Below, in pieces: positions 36,794-45,839 of a stretch of 64,000 nucleotides of DNA. Position 1 is the first letter of the stretch; each line of letters begins with the position of its first letter. The DNA comes from Streptomyces tardus (GTDB lineage: Bacteria > Actinomycetota > Actinomycetes > Streptomycetales > Streptomycetaceae). The stretch is from NCBI RefSeq assembly GCF_018101125.2, contig NZ_JAELVF020000003.1, positions 1 through 64,000 on the forward strand. The letters are read 5' to 3'. Both the position numbers and the translations under genes were made by a program. Below the pieces are notes generated by a model. The model did no database searches. It was not told the origin of the DNA and saw only the letters and a program-made list of their open reading frames with translations.

Positions 36794-36855
36794 AGACACG
36801 ACGCAGCGGCCCGGCGGGGCCAGGCACATCAACCGAAGACGAGGGAAGTTCAGTC

Positions 36856-37770
36856 ATGAGACTCCGCAAGACCAGCGCGGCCCTGGCCGCCTCCGTGGCG
36901 GTCGTACTCGCTCTCACCGCCTGCGGCAAGGAGGGAAGCGCCGGTGACGACAACGACGAGGAGGGCCCCGAGGTCCCCACGTACACCGTTGCCGACGACG
37001 TCGACGTCGACTCGCCCGTGCTGAAGGCGGCCCAGAAGCGCGGCAAGCTCATCGTCGGTTCCAAGGCCGACCAGCCGTACCTCGGCTTCCAGGACCCCAG
37101 CTCCAAGAAGTACGAAGGCTTCGACGTCGAGATCGCGAAGATGATCGCGGCCGACCTCGGCTTCGACCCGGAGAAGGACATCCAGTGGAAGACGATCGAC
37201 TCTTCCATTCGTGAGACGGCGGTCTCCAAGGGCCAGGTCGACCTCATGATCGGTACCTACACGATCAACGACGAGCGCAAGAAGCAGGTCGCCTTCGCCG
37301 GTCCGTACTACATGGCCGGCCAGGACCTCCTGGTGCGCAAGGACGACGACGCGATCAAGGGCCCGGACAGCATCAAGGGCAAGACGGTCTGCTCCATCAA
37401 GGGCTCCACTCCGCTGCGCAACATCACGGAGAACAAGTCCGAGTACGGTGCCAAGACCATCGAGCTCGGCAAGTACACCGACTGCGTCAAGCAGCTGGTC
37501 GACGGCCAGGTCGACGCGATGACCACCGACGACGCCATCCTCAAGGGCTACGCGGCGCAGCGCCCCGACGACCTCAAGGTCGTCGGCGAGACGTTCAGCG
37601 ACGAGCCCTACGGCGTCGGCATCAAGCTCGGCGACAAGGCGCTCAAGGACGCGGTCTCCGACGCGATCGAGGCGCACATCGAGAACGGCGACTACAAGAA
37701 GGCGTACGAGGCGACCCTCGGCCGTTCCGGCTCGGAGTTCGTCGACCCGCCGAAGCTCGACCGCTCCTGA
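36856..37770 (+). CDS. gluB: Glutamate-binding lipoprotein
   Basis: 304-residue extracellular solute-binding protein, family 3. Signal peptide with lipobox LTAC, Cys23 being the lipid-modified residue, then an acidic linker and the two-lobed binding domain (RGKLIVGSKADQPYLGFQDP, GQVDLMIGTYTINDERKKQVAFAGPYY). 62 bases after gluA; ribosome site GAGGGAAG upstream. Confidence 0.94.
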   Translation: MRLRKTSAALAASVAVVLALTACGKEGSAGDDNDEEGPEVPTYTVADDVDVDSPVLKAAQKRGKLIVGSKADQPYLGFQDPSSKKYEGFDVEIAKMIAADLGFDPEKDIQWKTIDSSIRETAVSKGQVDLMIGTYTINDERKKQVAFAGPYYMAGQDLLVRKDDDAIKGPDSIKGKTVCSIKGSTPLRNITENKSEYGAKTIELGKYTDCVKQLVDGQVDAMTTDDAILKGYAAQRPDDLKVVGETFSDEPYGVGIKLGDKALKDAVSDAIEAHIENGDYKKAYEATLGRSGSEFVDPPKLDRS

Positions 37771-37827
37771 ATCCGCTGACACCGGACCGGACCCCGCTGT
37801 TCGGGCCGATCGAAGCGTGAAGCACGA

Positions 37828-37867
37828 GGTGCCCCGTATGTCCGCACTCGAGGGCGTACGGGGCACC
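37828..37867 (+). terminator. Hairpin between gluB and gluC (attenuator/processing site)
   Basis: 11-bp perfect inverted repeat (37828-37838 and 37857-37867) with an 18-base loop in the 152-bp gluB-gluC gap. Probably lowers permease expression relative to the binding protein. Confidence 0.55.
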
Positions 37868-37922
37868 CTCTGTCCTGCCCATCCCGCTCCCCGCCCGCGC
37901 GGAGATTAACGCGGAGACCTAG

Positions 37923-38570
37923 ATGAACGTATTGCTCGACAACCTGCCGTTGTTCCGGGAGGGGTTCATCGGAACCCTTTCGCTCACGGCCGCGAGCGCG
38001 CTGATCGCCCTTGTGCTGGGAGTGGTGATCGCCGGTTGCCGGGTCTCGCCGATCCCGCCCCTGCGCTGGTTCGGCGCGGCCTGGGTCACCCTGCTGCGCA
38101 ACACCCCGCTCGTCCTGCTCTTCGTGGTCGCCTTCTTCATCCTGCCGAAGGTCCTCTTCCCCGGCATGAGCCCGTACGTGCTGGCGGTCCTGGCCCTGAG
38201 CTTCTACACCTCCTCGTTCGTGTGCGAGGCCGTCCGCTCGGGCATCAACACCGTCGACGTCGGCCAGGCCGAAGCGGCTCGCAGCCTGGGAATGACCTTC
38301 ACCCAGACCCTGAGCCTGATCGTGCTCCCGCAGGCGACCAGAACAGTGATCGCCCCGATGAGCAGCATCATGATCGCGCTGACCAAGAACTCGGCGATCG
38401 CCGGCGCCTTCAGCAACGCCGAGCTCTTCGGCACCCAGAAGGACCTCAGCGACATGGGTTACAACATCCTGTTCGTCTTCTTCTGGATCGCAGTCGCCTT
38501 CCTCATCATCACCTTTTCCATCTCCGGCCTCTTCCGACTGCTGGAGCGCAAGCTGGGGGTCGCGCGATGA
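37923..38570 (+). CDS. gluC: Glutamate ABC transporter permease
   Basis: 215-residue HisMQ-type permease with about five membrane segments. The EAA loop is visible in VDVGQAEAARSLGMTFTQTLSLIVLPQA, which contacts the ATPase. Ends overlapping gluD by 4 bases (ATGA). Confidence 0.93.
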   Translation: MNVLLDNLPLFREGFIGTLSLTAASALIALVLGVVIAGCRVSPIPPLRWFGAAWVTLLRNTPLVLLFVVAFFILPKVLFPGMSPYVLAVLALSFYTSSFVCEAVRSGINTVDVGQAEAARSLGMTFTQTLSLIVLPQATRTVIAPMSSIMIALTKNSAIAGAFSNAELFGTQKDLSDMGYNILFVFFWIAVAFLIITFSISGLFRLLERKLGVAR

Positions 38571-39466
38571 GCTCAGTCCTCTACGACGTGCCTGGCCCCC
38601 GGGCCAAGGCGCGGAACCTGATCCTCTCCGTGGTCGGCGGGATCGCCCTGCTGGGTGTCGGGGCCTTCATCGTCTTCCGGCTCGCCCGCACCGGGCAGTT
38701 GGCGCCGGAGATGTGGGAGATCCTGCAGTACACCTCCACACAGGAGCGCATCTTCGAGGGCCTGGTCGCCACGTTGAAGGCGTTCTTCTTCGCCGGGATC
38801 TTCTCGGTGGTCCTCGGCGTGCTGCTGGCGGTCGCCCGGCTCTCCGACCACCTGCCGATCCGGTGGTTCGCCACCGCCTTCATCGAGCTCTTCCGTGCGG
38901 TGCCGCTGCTGATCACGATCTTCGTGTTCTGGCAGGGCTTCCTCATCAACGACCCGATGTGGGCCCTGGTCCTCGGTCTGACCGTCTACAACGGCTCGGT
39001 CCAGGCCGAGGTGCTGCGCGCCGGAATCCTCTCGGTGCCCAAGGGGCAGGTCGAGGCCGCGTACGCGATCGGCATGCGCAAGAGCCAGGTCATGCTGACC
39101 GTCCAGATCCCGCAGGCCGTCCGCGCGATGATGCCGACGATCATCAGCCAGCTGGTGGTGACCCTCAAGGACACCTCGCTCGGCTACATCATCGTGTACG
39201 AGGAGCTGCTGTACGTCGCGCGGCAGTTCTCCGACAACACCCTCATCAACGGTGCCAACCCGGAGGTCGTTCTCCTGGGCGCGGTGGGTGCGCTGTACGT
39301 CGGCATCTGCCTGCTGCTGTCCTGGTTCGCGACCTGGCTGGAGAAGCGCGGCCGGCGTGCCAAGACCGGAATCAAGGTTGCCGACGCCGAGCCCGTCGCG
39401 GAGCCGGACAAGGCACTCGACGGCAAGGACGGCAAGGACGGCAAGGACGGCAAGGACGGCAAGTGA
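38567..39466 (+). CDS. gluD: Glutamate ABC transporter permease with repeat tail
   Basis: 299-residue HisMQ-type permease; EAA loop VEAAYAIGMRKSQVMLTVQIPQA. Five to six membrane segments end near residue 265. The cytoplasmic tail finishes in five Asp-Gly-Lys triplets encoded by 9-bp GACGGCAAG repeats. Translationally coupled to gluC through an ATGA overlap. Confidence 0.93.
   Translation: MSSVLYDVPGPRAKARNLILSVVGGIALLGVGAFIVFRLARTGQLAPEMWEILQYTSTQERIFEGLVATLKAFFFAGIFSVVLGVLLAVARLSDHLPIRWFATAFIELFRAVPLLITIFVFWQGFLINDPMWALVLGLTVYNGSVQAEVLRAGILSVPKGQVEAAYAIGMRKSQVMLTVQIPQAVRAMMPTIISQLVVTLKDTSLGYIIVYEELLYVARQFSDNTLINGANPEVVLLGAVGALYVGICLLLSWFATWLEKRGRRAKTGIKVADAEPVAEPDKALDGKDGKDGKDGKDGK
39418..39463 (+). 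repeat. 9-bp tandem repeat GACGGCAAG in the gluD 3' end
   Basis: Five nearly identical copies encoding (Asp-Gly-Lys)5 at the GluD C-terminus. Confidence 0.9.
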
Positions 39467-39512
39467 AGTACCCGCACCGGCCCGTGTGAAGCACCCGCAC
39501 GGGCGCGGGCGG

Positions 39513-39551
39513 CGAAGGGGAGCAGCGCGAGGTCGGCGCTGCTCCCCTTCG
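39513..39551 (+). terminator. Terminator of gluABCD
   Basis: 16-bp perfect inverted repeat (39513-39528 with 39536-39551), 7-base loop, 47 bases after gluD. Confidence 0.8.
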
Positions 39552-39724
39552 GTGCGTCGGTGCCCACCCCATGCTCACTTGACGCGTGCACGGGCAGTGG
39601 GTTGCATACCGGGTGTGATCACGCTCCACGGCCGCCGCCTCGCGTCAACTCCCCGTCCCCACAAGAGCGCAGGCCACCGTGCCTGCAGTGAGACCCGCTC
39701 GCGGGGCCGGGAGGTCTCGCAGCC

Positions 39725-41398
39725 GTGGAACCGGTGATCATCGTCGGTGCCGGCCCGGTCGGTCTCGCGCTCGCGCTCTCGCTGGCGCGCCACGAGGTGC
39801 CCACCGTCGTGCTGGACGCGGGGGACGGGCGGATCACCCCCCGGCCCGCGCGCAGCTGCGTACTGCGGCCCGACACCGCCGCGCTCGTACAGCGCCTGAT
39901 AGCTCCCGAACCGCTTCCCGGCGCGCGCTGGATGGTGTGGCGCACCCTGCGTCGCGGACAGGTGCTGGAGCAGCGGGACTTCACCCCCGCCGACGCCCCG
40001 TTACACGTGCCCGAGCACACCTTGCGCAAGGCCTTCCGCGCCGCGGCCGGGCGCACCGGGCTGGTGCGGATCGTCGACCACAGCAAGGTCGTCGAGCTGG
40101 AGGCGTACGAGGACGGGGTGCGTGCGCGCACCAAGGGGGAGCAGGGCGAGGTCTGGCGGGGCAGCCATCTGGTCGGCTGCGACGGCATCCGTTCCACGGT
40201 CCGCAAGCTGCTCGGTACCCGGTTCCCCGGCCGCACGGCGGTGGAACGGCACGCGGTCGCGGCACTGCGGGTCGCACTTCCCTGGCCGGAAGAGGCGCTG
40301 CTGCACCGGGAGATGCCCGGCGGCAAGGGCGGCGAGGTCTGCGCCCGGGCGCTCCCCTCGGGGGTGTGGCGGCTGGACTGGCTGCTGCCCGCGCGCGGTG
40401 AACTGGTCACGCCCGACGCCCTGTTGGAGCGCATCCAGGAGACGCTCGCGGCCTGGACGGGCGAGCAGGACCCCGCGTACGAGCTGCTGGACACCGGGGT
40501 GCACACCGCCCACCAGCGCCTGGCACGGCAGTGGCGCAGAGGACGGGTCCTGCTCGCCGGGGACGCCGCGCATCTGCTGGGGGCGCTCGGCACCCAGGCC
40601 GTCGACGAGGGTCTGCGGGATGTGGACAACCTGGCCTGGAAACTCGCCCTGCACCGGCTCGGCGCCGGCGACGAGGGGTTGCTGGACAGCTACGAGCAGG
40701 AGCGCCGCGGCGCCGTCGTCGCCCGGCTGCGCGCGGTGGACCAGGCGCTGCCCCTGGTGCGCAACGCCGGGGCGTTGCGCACCCTGCTCCCCGGTGGTGC
40801 CCGGAGCCGGCTGACGCTCCTCACCGACGGCCATCTGGGCCGCGGGACGCTCGGCGCCGCGCCGGAGCACCGCGGCTCCCCGCTCACCACCGCGCCGCTC
40901 GGTGGCGGCGTCGCCACCGAGCCGGGCGAGCGCGCGGAGGACATCCCGCTGACCGCGCTGGACGGCACCCGCCAGGCGCTCTCCGAGCGGCTCGGTGCCC
41001 GGTTGCTGGTCGTCCTGGTGGCGCCCGGCACCGCGGTGTGGGACAGCCGGCACTGGCTCAACGCAGGGGTGATGCCGGAACTGGCCGCCGCCGTGCGGGC
41101 GTTGCCCGCTCCCGCCGAGCTGTTCGTCACCGAGTCCTACCCGGGGGCGGCGGCGCACACGGTGCTGGTGGTGCGTCCCGACGGCTATCTCGCGGCAGCG
41201 CTGCCGGGGGTCCACCGCGAGGAACTCGGCCGCGTCGTCGCGACGTTGGCCGGTTGGGCCGACGGGCGGGACCGTGCGTCGGACGGCGGCCCGCCCGCGG
41301 GGTCGTCCAGGGGCGGCGGTGCTACGGACCCGGACCCGGCTCCCGGCCGGGAGCCGGCGGAGGACGGCGCGCGGGTGGCGGGGCAGGGCACTGCGTAA
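39725..41398 (+). CDS. FAD-dependent aromatic monooxygenase-like protein
   Basis: 557 residues, PheA/TfdB/PgaE-type flavoprotein monooxygenase. N-terminal Rossmann motif VIIVGAGPVGLALALSLA (GxGxxG) binds FAD; the DG motif is seen in GCDGIRSTVRKLLG and the second FAD motif in VLLAGDAAHLLGALGTQAVDEGLRD. The C-terminal thioredoxin-like domain is followed by about 50 low-complexity residues. In the last FAD motif the usual Pro-x-Gly-Gly-Gln-Gly is altered to Gly-x-Leu-Gly-Thr-Gln, so activity is not assured. Substrate unknown; single gene. Confidence 0.82.
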   Translation: MEPVIIVGAGPVGLALALSLARHEVPTVVLDAGDGRITPRPARSCVLRPDTAALVQRLIAPEPLPGARWMVWRTLRRGQVLEQRDFTPADAPLHVPEHTLRKAFRAAAGRTGLVRIVDHSKVVELEAYEDGVRARTKGEQGEVWRGSHLVGCDGIRSTVRKLLGTRFPGRTAVERHAVAALRVALPWPEEALLHREMPGGKGGEVCARALPSGVWRLDWLLPARGELVTPDALLERIQETLAAWTGEQDPAYELLDTGVHTAHQRLARQWRRGRVLLAGDAAHLLGALGTQAVDEGLRDVDNLAWKLALHRLGAGDEGLLDSYEQERRGAVVARLRAVDQALPLVRNAGALRTLLPGGARSRLTLLTDGHLGRGTLGAAPEHRGSPLTTAPLGGGVATEPGERAEDIPLTALDGTRQALSERLGARLLVVLVAPGTAVWDSRHWLNAGVMPELAAAVRALPAPAELFVTESYPGAAAHTVLVVRPDGYLAAALPGVHREELGRVVATLAGWADGRDRASDGGPPAGSSRGGGATDPDPAPGREPAEDGARVAGQGTA

Positions 41399-41545
41399 CG
41401 GCACGCGGCGGCGGCTTCGAGTCGTCGGGCTCGGGCTCGTCGTACCGGGCCGGGTCCCGCCGCGCTCAGTCGTGCCGGGGCGCGAGAACGTCTCGGTCTT
41501 GCCGTGCCCGGAGGCGGACGGATCGGGCGCCCAAGGCGGCGGCGG

Positions 41546-42541
41546 TCAGGGCTTGACGGTGCGGTAGTAGCGCTGGGCGCCCTCGTGCAGAGGGAGCGGG
41601 TCGGTGTAGATCGCGGTGCGCAGATCGACTCGCTGGGCGGCGTGCACCCGCGAGCCGATGTAGTCCCGGTTCTTGATAAGTGCCCTGGTCAGGCCCTCGG
41701 TGAGCGATTTCTCCGCGCGGTCTGTGGTCACCAGCAGATTGGCCACCGCCACCGACTCCACCGCCTCGCCCTGCTGCACCTGCGGGTAGGCGTCCGCCGG
41801 CATCACCGCGGCACGGTAATGGCGGGCCTGCGGATCCTGGGCGTGCAGCGCCGGCACCAGGCTGCCCAGCTCCACCAGTCGGATGTCGCTGCTGGCCGCC
41901 AGGTCCTGGATGGCGCTGCTGGGCAGCCCGCCGGTCCAGAAGAAGGCGTCCAGGCCGCCGTTCTCCAGGAGTTCGGGCATCAGGCCGATGCCCTCGTAGA
42001 CCTGGCGGACGTCCTTCGCAGGGTCCAACCCCGCCGCGCGCAGCAGTCGTTCGGCGACCGGACGCACACCGGACTGCCGCTGGCCGACACCGACCTTCAG
42101 CCCTCGCAGGTCGGCCGCCGACTCGACATCGGAGTCGGCGCGGACGACGAGCTGCACGTAGTCGTCGTACAGCCGGGCGCAGGCCCGCAGCCGGGAGGCA
42201 TCCTTGCCTCCCGAGGTGAGGTACGCCGCCACCGCGTCGGCCTGGGCGATGGTGAAGTCGACCTTGCCGGCGACCACTTGCTCGATGTTGTCGACCGAAC
42301 CCTGGCTCGGGCGCAGCCCCAGCTCGACCTCCGGCAGATCGCGGGGGAGCCGCTCCTTGAGCAGCGTTCCGTAGCGGGCGTACACCCCCGACGGAACGCC
42401 GGTGGCGAGCGTCGCGGTCCCGGTGGGCCGGTCGCGCCCGCCGGGGGTCATCCACCACAGCAGCGAGACCACCACGACCAGGGCGCCGACCGCCCACAGC
42501 ACATGCCGTCTGCTCGGCCCGCGGGCCGGGAACCTCACCAT
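41546..42541 (-). CDS. TAXI-family TRAP transporter solute-binding protein
   Basis: 331 residues. One N-terminal membrane segment or uncleaved signal (HVLWAVGALVVVVSLLWWM) and then a TAXI-type binding domain (TLATGVPSGVYARYGTLLKERL, VAGKVDFTIAQADAVAAY, VGVGQRQSGVRPVAERLL, AFFWTGGLPSSAIQDLA). Such receptors usually serve a TRAP permease or act as a sensor; no permease gene is adjacent, and the same orphan arrangement upstream of miaB is common in Streptomyces. Divergent from miaB by about 100 bases. Confidence 0.88.
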   Translation of the reverse strand: MVRFPARGPSRRHVLWAVGALVVVVSLLWWMTPGGRDRPTGTATLATGVPSGVYARYGTLLKERLPRDLPEVELGLRPSQGSVDNIEQVVAGKVDFTIAQADAVAAYLTSGGKDASRLRACARLYDDYVQLVVRADSDVESAADLRGLKVGVGQRQSGVRPVAERLLRAAGLDPAKDVRQVYEGIGLMPELLENGGLDAFFWTGGLPSSAIQDLAASSDIRLVELGSLVPALHAQDPQARHYRAAVMPADAYPQVQQGEAVESVAVANLLVTTDRAEKSLTEGLTRALIKNRDYIGSRVHAAQRVDLRTAIYTDPLPLHEGAQRYYRTVKP

Positions 42542-42640
42542 GCGCCCGATCCTGCCATCCGCGGGCCCGGCGGCCGACCCCCGCGTTCGCGGTGGGCGGG
42601 GAGGAGTGCCTTCGGGATGCGCGTACCCTGGTCGATTGAG

Positions 42641-44128
42641 ATGACTGCCAAGACTTATGAGCTGCGCACTTTCGGCTGCCAGATGAATGTCCACGACTCC
42701 GAGCGGATGTCCGGTCTGCTGGAGGACGCCGGCTACGTACGTGCGCCCAAGAACGCGGACGGTGCCGACGTCGTCGTCTTCAACACCTGCGCGGTGCGGG
42801 AGAACGCCGACAACCGGCTGTACGGCAACCTCGGCCAGCTCGCGCCGAAGAAGGCGTCCCGGCCCGGTATGCAGATCGCCGTCGGCGGCTGCCTGGCGCA
42901 GAAGGACCGGGACACCATCGTCCGCCGGGCGCCCTGGGTCGACGTCGTCTTCGGCACCCACAACGTCGGCAAGCTGCCGGTGCTGTTGGAGCGCGCGAGG
43001 GTCAGGGAAGAGGCGCAGGTCGAGATCGCCGAGTCCCTGGAGGCGTTCCCCTCCACGCTGCCCACGCGCCGGGAGAGCGCTTACGCGGCCTGGGTCTCCA
43101 TTTCGGTCGGCTGCAACAACACCTGCACCTTCTGCATCGTTCCCGCCCTGCGCGGCAAGGAGAAGGACCGCAGGCCGGGCGACATCCTCGCCGAGATCGA
43201 GGCGCTGGTCGCCGAGGGCGTCACGGAGATCACCCTGCTCGGGCAGAACGTCAACGCCTACGGCAGCGACATCGGCGACCGCGAGGCGTTCAGCAAGCTG
43301 CTGCGCGCCTGCGGCCGGATCGACGGGCTGGAGCGGGTGCGCTTCACCTCGCCGCACCCGCGCGACTTCACCGACGACGTGATCGCGGCCATGGCCGAGA
43401 CGCCCAATGTGATGCCGCAGCTGCACATGCCGCTGCAGTCAGGATCCTCCAAGGTCCTCAAGGCCATGCGGCGTTCGTACCGCCAGGAGCGTTTCCTCGG
43501 CATCATCGAGAACGTCCGCGCGGCGATGCCCGACGCCGCCATCTCCACCGACATCATCGTGGGCTTCCCCGGCGAGACCGAGGAAGACTTCGAGGAGACC
43601 CTGCACGTCGTGCGCGAGGCACGCTTCGCGCAGGCGTTCACCTTCCAGTACTCCAAGCGCCCCGGGACCCCCGCGGCCGAGATGGACGGGCAGATCCCCA
43701 AGGAGGTCGTCCAGGCGCGGTACATGCGCCTGGTCGCGCTCCAGGACGAGATCTCCTGGGAGGAGAACAAGCGCCAGGTCGGCCGCACCCTGGAGCTGAT
43801 GGTCGCCGAGGGCGAGGGACGCAAGGACGGCGAGACGCGCCGGCTCTCCGGCCGGGCACCGGACAGCCGCCTGGTCCACTTCACCCGCCCCGAGGAGCCC
43901 GTGCGCCCCGGCGACATGGTGACCGTCGAGATCAGCTACGCCGCCCCGCACCACCTGCTCGCCGAGGGCAAGCCGCTCGGGGTGCGCCGTACCCGTGCCG
44001 GCGACGCCTGGGAAGCGCGGCAGGCCGCGCCCGAGGGGGCCGGGGGCGGCGGCGTGATGCTCGGGCTGCCGAAGATCGGCGCACCCGAGCCGCTGCCCGC
44101 TCCGACGGGCGGCTGCAGCGCCTGCTGA
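42641..44128 (+). CDS. miaB: tRNA-2-methylthio-N6-dimethylallyladenosine synthase MiaB
   Basis: 495-residue radical-SAM methylthiotransferase acting on A37 of tRNA after MiaA. N-terminal MTTase domain with cluster Cys in TFGCQMNVHDSE, FNTCAVRENAD and GGCLAQ; radical-SAM CxxxCxxC in GCNNTCTFCIVP; C-terminal TRAM domain (near 375-445) and a Gly/Pro-rich tail ending GGCSAC. TACCCT at 42624-42629 gives a probable promoter 11 bases before ATG 42641, so the leader is only a few bases. Confidence 0.96.
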   Translation: MTAKTYELRTFGCQMNVHDSERMSGLLEDAGYVRAPKNADGADVVVFNTCAVRENADNRLYGNLGQLAPKKASRPGMQIAVGGCLAQKDRDTIVRRAPWVDVVFGTHNVGKLPVLLERARVREEAQVEIAESLEAFPSTLPTRRESAYAAWVSISVGCNNTCTFCIVPALRGKEKDRRPGDILAEIEALVAEGVTEITLLGQNVNAYGSDIGDREAFSKLLRACGRIDGLERVRFTSPHPRDFTDDVIAAMAETPNVMPQLHMPLQSGSSKVLKAMRRSYRQERFLGIIENVRAAMPDAAISTDIIVGFPGETEEDFEETLHVVREARFAQAFTFQYSKRPGTPAAEMDGQIPKEVVQARYMRLVALQDEISWEENKRQVGRTLELMVAEGEGRKDGETRRLSGRAPDSRLVHFTRPEEPVRPGDMVTVEISYAAPHHLLAEGKPLGVRRTRAGDAWEARQAAPEGAGGGGVMLGLPKIGAPEPLPAPTGGCSAC

Positions 44129-44282
44129 GCCGACGGCTCGTACGTCCGATCCTCCGCCGCGGCTCGTGGACAGGTGCGGGGCCCGTTCGCCCAACTCGCG
44201 CTGCTCACGGGCCTCTTGGGACGCGCTGCCCCCGCTGAGGGGCGACGGACTCCGCCGGGCCGGGCGCAGGGAGGGGCGCGGG

Positions 44283-44294
44283 TAGGCTGCGGAC
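44283..44294 (+). promoter_or_regulatory. Leaderless-type -10 box
   Basis: TAGGCT at 44283-44288, 6 bases before ATG 44295, no ribosome site. Confidence 0.5.
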
Positions 44295-45041
44295 ATGCTT
44301 GCCGCTGCCGCTGTCTGCCCCTGCCCGCCGGTTCTCGTCCCCGAGGTCGCGGAGGGTGCTGTGGCGGAGCTGGACGCGGTGCGCGACGCCTGCGCCGAGG
44401 CGCTTGCGGCCCTCGCTGCGGCCCGCCCGGAGCGGCTGGTGGTCCTCGCCCCGGTGGAGCGGGACGGGAGCGGGCAGTACCCGGCGGGCAGCGTCGGAGG
44501 GCTGCACGGCTTCGGAGTGCCCGCGGAGTTCGTCCTGGGCCGGGCCCGGTTTGAGGAGACTGCCACCGAAGCCGGCGGAGAACCACCGGCGGCGGTACGG
44601 GAGTTGCCGGCGCCGCTGACCGTCGGCGCGTGGCTGCTGCGTTCGGTTTCCTGGCGGGCCGCGCCGGTTTCCGGCCTCGGCGTGGACCGTGCGCTGCCGA
44701 CCGCGAAATGCCTGAGAGAGGGCCGTCGACTGGCCGCGGGCGAGGAGCGGTTGGCCCTGCTGGTCCTCGGCGACGGCAGCGCGTGCCGCACTCTCAAGGC
44801 ACCGGGCTATCTCGACGAGCGGGCCGCGCACTTCGACGCGGCTGCCGCACGTGCCCTTGCAGAAGCCGACCACGCCGCCCTCGGCGCACTGGACGCCGAT
44901 CTCGGCGGAGAGCTGCTCGCCGCGGGCCGGGCACCCTGGCAGGTGCTGGCCGGCGCGGCGGAGGACGCCGGCCTCAGCGGCCGGCTCCTGCACGACAGCG
45001 CCCCGTACGGCGTCGGGTACCTGGTCGCGTCCTGGAGCTGA
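44295..45041 (+). CDS. Class III extradiol dioxygenase-like protein
   Basis: 248 residues, resembling the LigB-like (class III extradiol dioxygenase subunit B) fold proteins conserved between miaB and miaA in Streptomyces: an N-terminal AAAVCPCPPVLVPEVAEG stretch where iron ligands would sit, a central LALLVLGDGSACRT and a GYLDERAAHFD segment. The His residues that bind iron in true enzymes are not evident (a Cys-Pro-Cys-Pro-Pro replaces the usual His-x-Pro), so it may not be a dioxygenase. Function unknown. Confidence 0.7.
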   Translation: MLAAAAVCPCPPVLVPEVAEGAVAELDAVRDACAEALAALAAARPERLVVLAPVERDGSGQYPAGSVGGLHGFGVPAEFVLGRARFEETATEAGGEPPAAVRELPAPLTVGAWLLRSVSWRAAPVSGLGVDRALPTAKCLREGRRLAAGEERLALLVLGDGSACRTLKAPGYLDERAAHFDAAAARALAEADHAALGALDADLGGELLAAGRAPWQVLAGAAEDAGLSGRLLHDSAPYGVGYLVASWS

Positions 45042-45236
45042 GGCCTCGCGGCTCCCTGAAGACCTCCTGCACTCCCCCGGGAAGCGACCCGCGCGCCCGC
45101 AGGCTCGGGGCACAGCCGGCGCCGGCTGCGCAGCGGCGCTGTCGGCTCGCACTCGCAGGGGAGCACCCTCTCCGTACGAGCCGACCGCTGGACGCCGCGG
45201 CACCCGCATCCGCAGGGGCCGGGCGGAGTGCGGGAC

Positions 45237-45473
45237 TCAGCGGCCCTTGGTGCCGTCGTCGCCCTCGCCGCTCCGACCGCCGTCACCCTTGCCGCCGTCA
45301 CCCTTGCCGTTGTCGCCGAGGGCTTCCTTGGCCTTGTCGGTCCCGGTCCTGATGTGCTTGCTGTACTTGCCGCCGGTCTTGGAGTCGACCGCCTGCCCGG
45401 CCTTGTCCAGCCCCTGGCCGACCTTGTCGCTGTGCTGTCCGAGGAGGCCCTTGATCTTTTCCATGATTCCCAT
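45237..45473 (-). CDS. MT0933-like antitoxin-family small protein
   Basis: 78-residue hydrophilic protein, MGIMEKIKGLLGQHSDKVGQGLDKAGQAVDSKTGGKYSKHI..., with the KI-GLLGQHSDKVxxGLDKAGxxVDxKTGGKYxxxI pattern of the MT0933_antitox family, and a low-complexity Gly/Asp/Lys tail. No toxin gene adjoins, so an antitoxin role is unproven; such copies are usually solitary. ATG 45473 has GGAAGG 9 bases upstream. Confidence 0.8.
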   Translation of the reverse strand: MGIMEKIKGLLGQHSDKVGQGLDKAGQAVDSKTGGKYSKHIRTGTDKAKEALGDNGKGDGGKGDGGRSGEGDDGTKGR

Positions 45474-45839
45474 GACGGCTGCCTTCCGTGAGTCCAACGG
45501 TGAGTTCCTGCGGGCGGATTCGCGGTCGGTGCGGTCCACGGCCGCACCGCACCCCTGCAGTTGCCGCACCCTCCGCGCAAGCGGTGAGGGGTCGGCGCCC
45601 ACGCGCACGGTGGTCCGGGACCTTCCGCGAAGCCGCTTGATCGTATCCGCCCCGAGGAACGGGACGTTCCGCATTCCGGACGGACAGTCTTCTCTCGCTG
45701 TCCGATTTTACGTGCCGGCGCAGGCCCGCGCCGGGTGGAAGCCGCCACCGCCCGCACCCCGCCCCGGACCGTACGTACGCCGCGGACCCGAGCGGACGCA
45801 CGGTCCCGTCCGTCCTCCGGGTTTGGGAGACTGGCGCGC

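Noticed and set aside
45474..45674. 67-residue N-terminal extension of the antitoxin-like protein
   Set aside because: Unconserved sequence; ATG 45473 with GGAAGG upstream matches the family's N-terminus.
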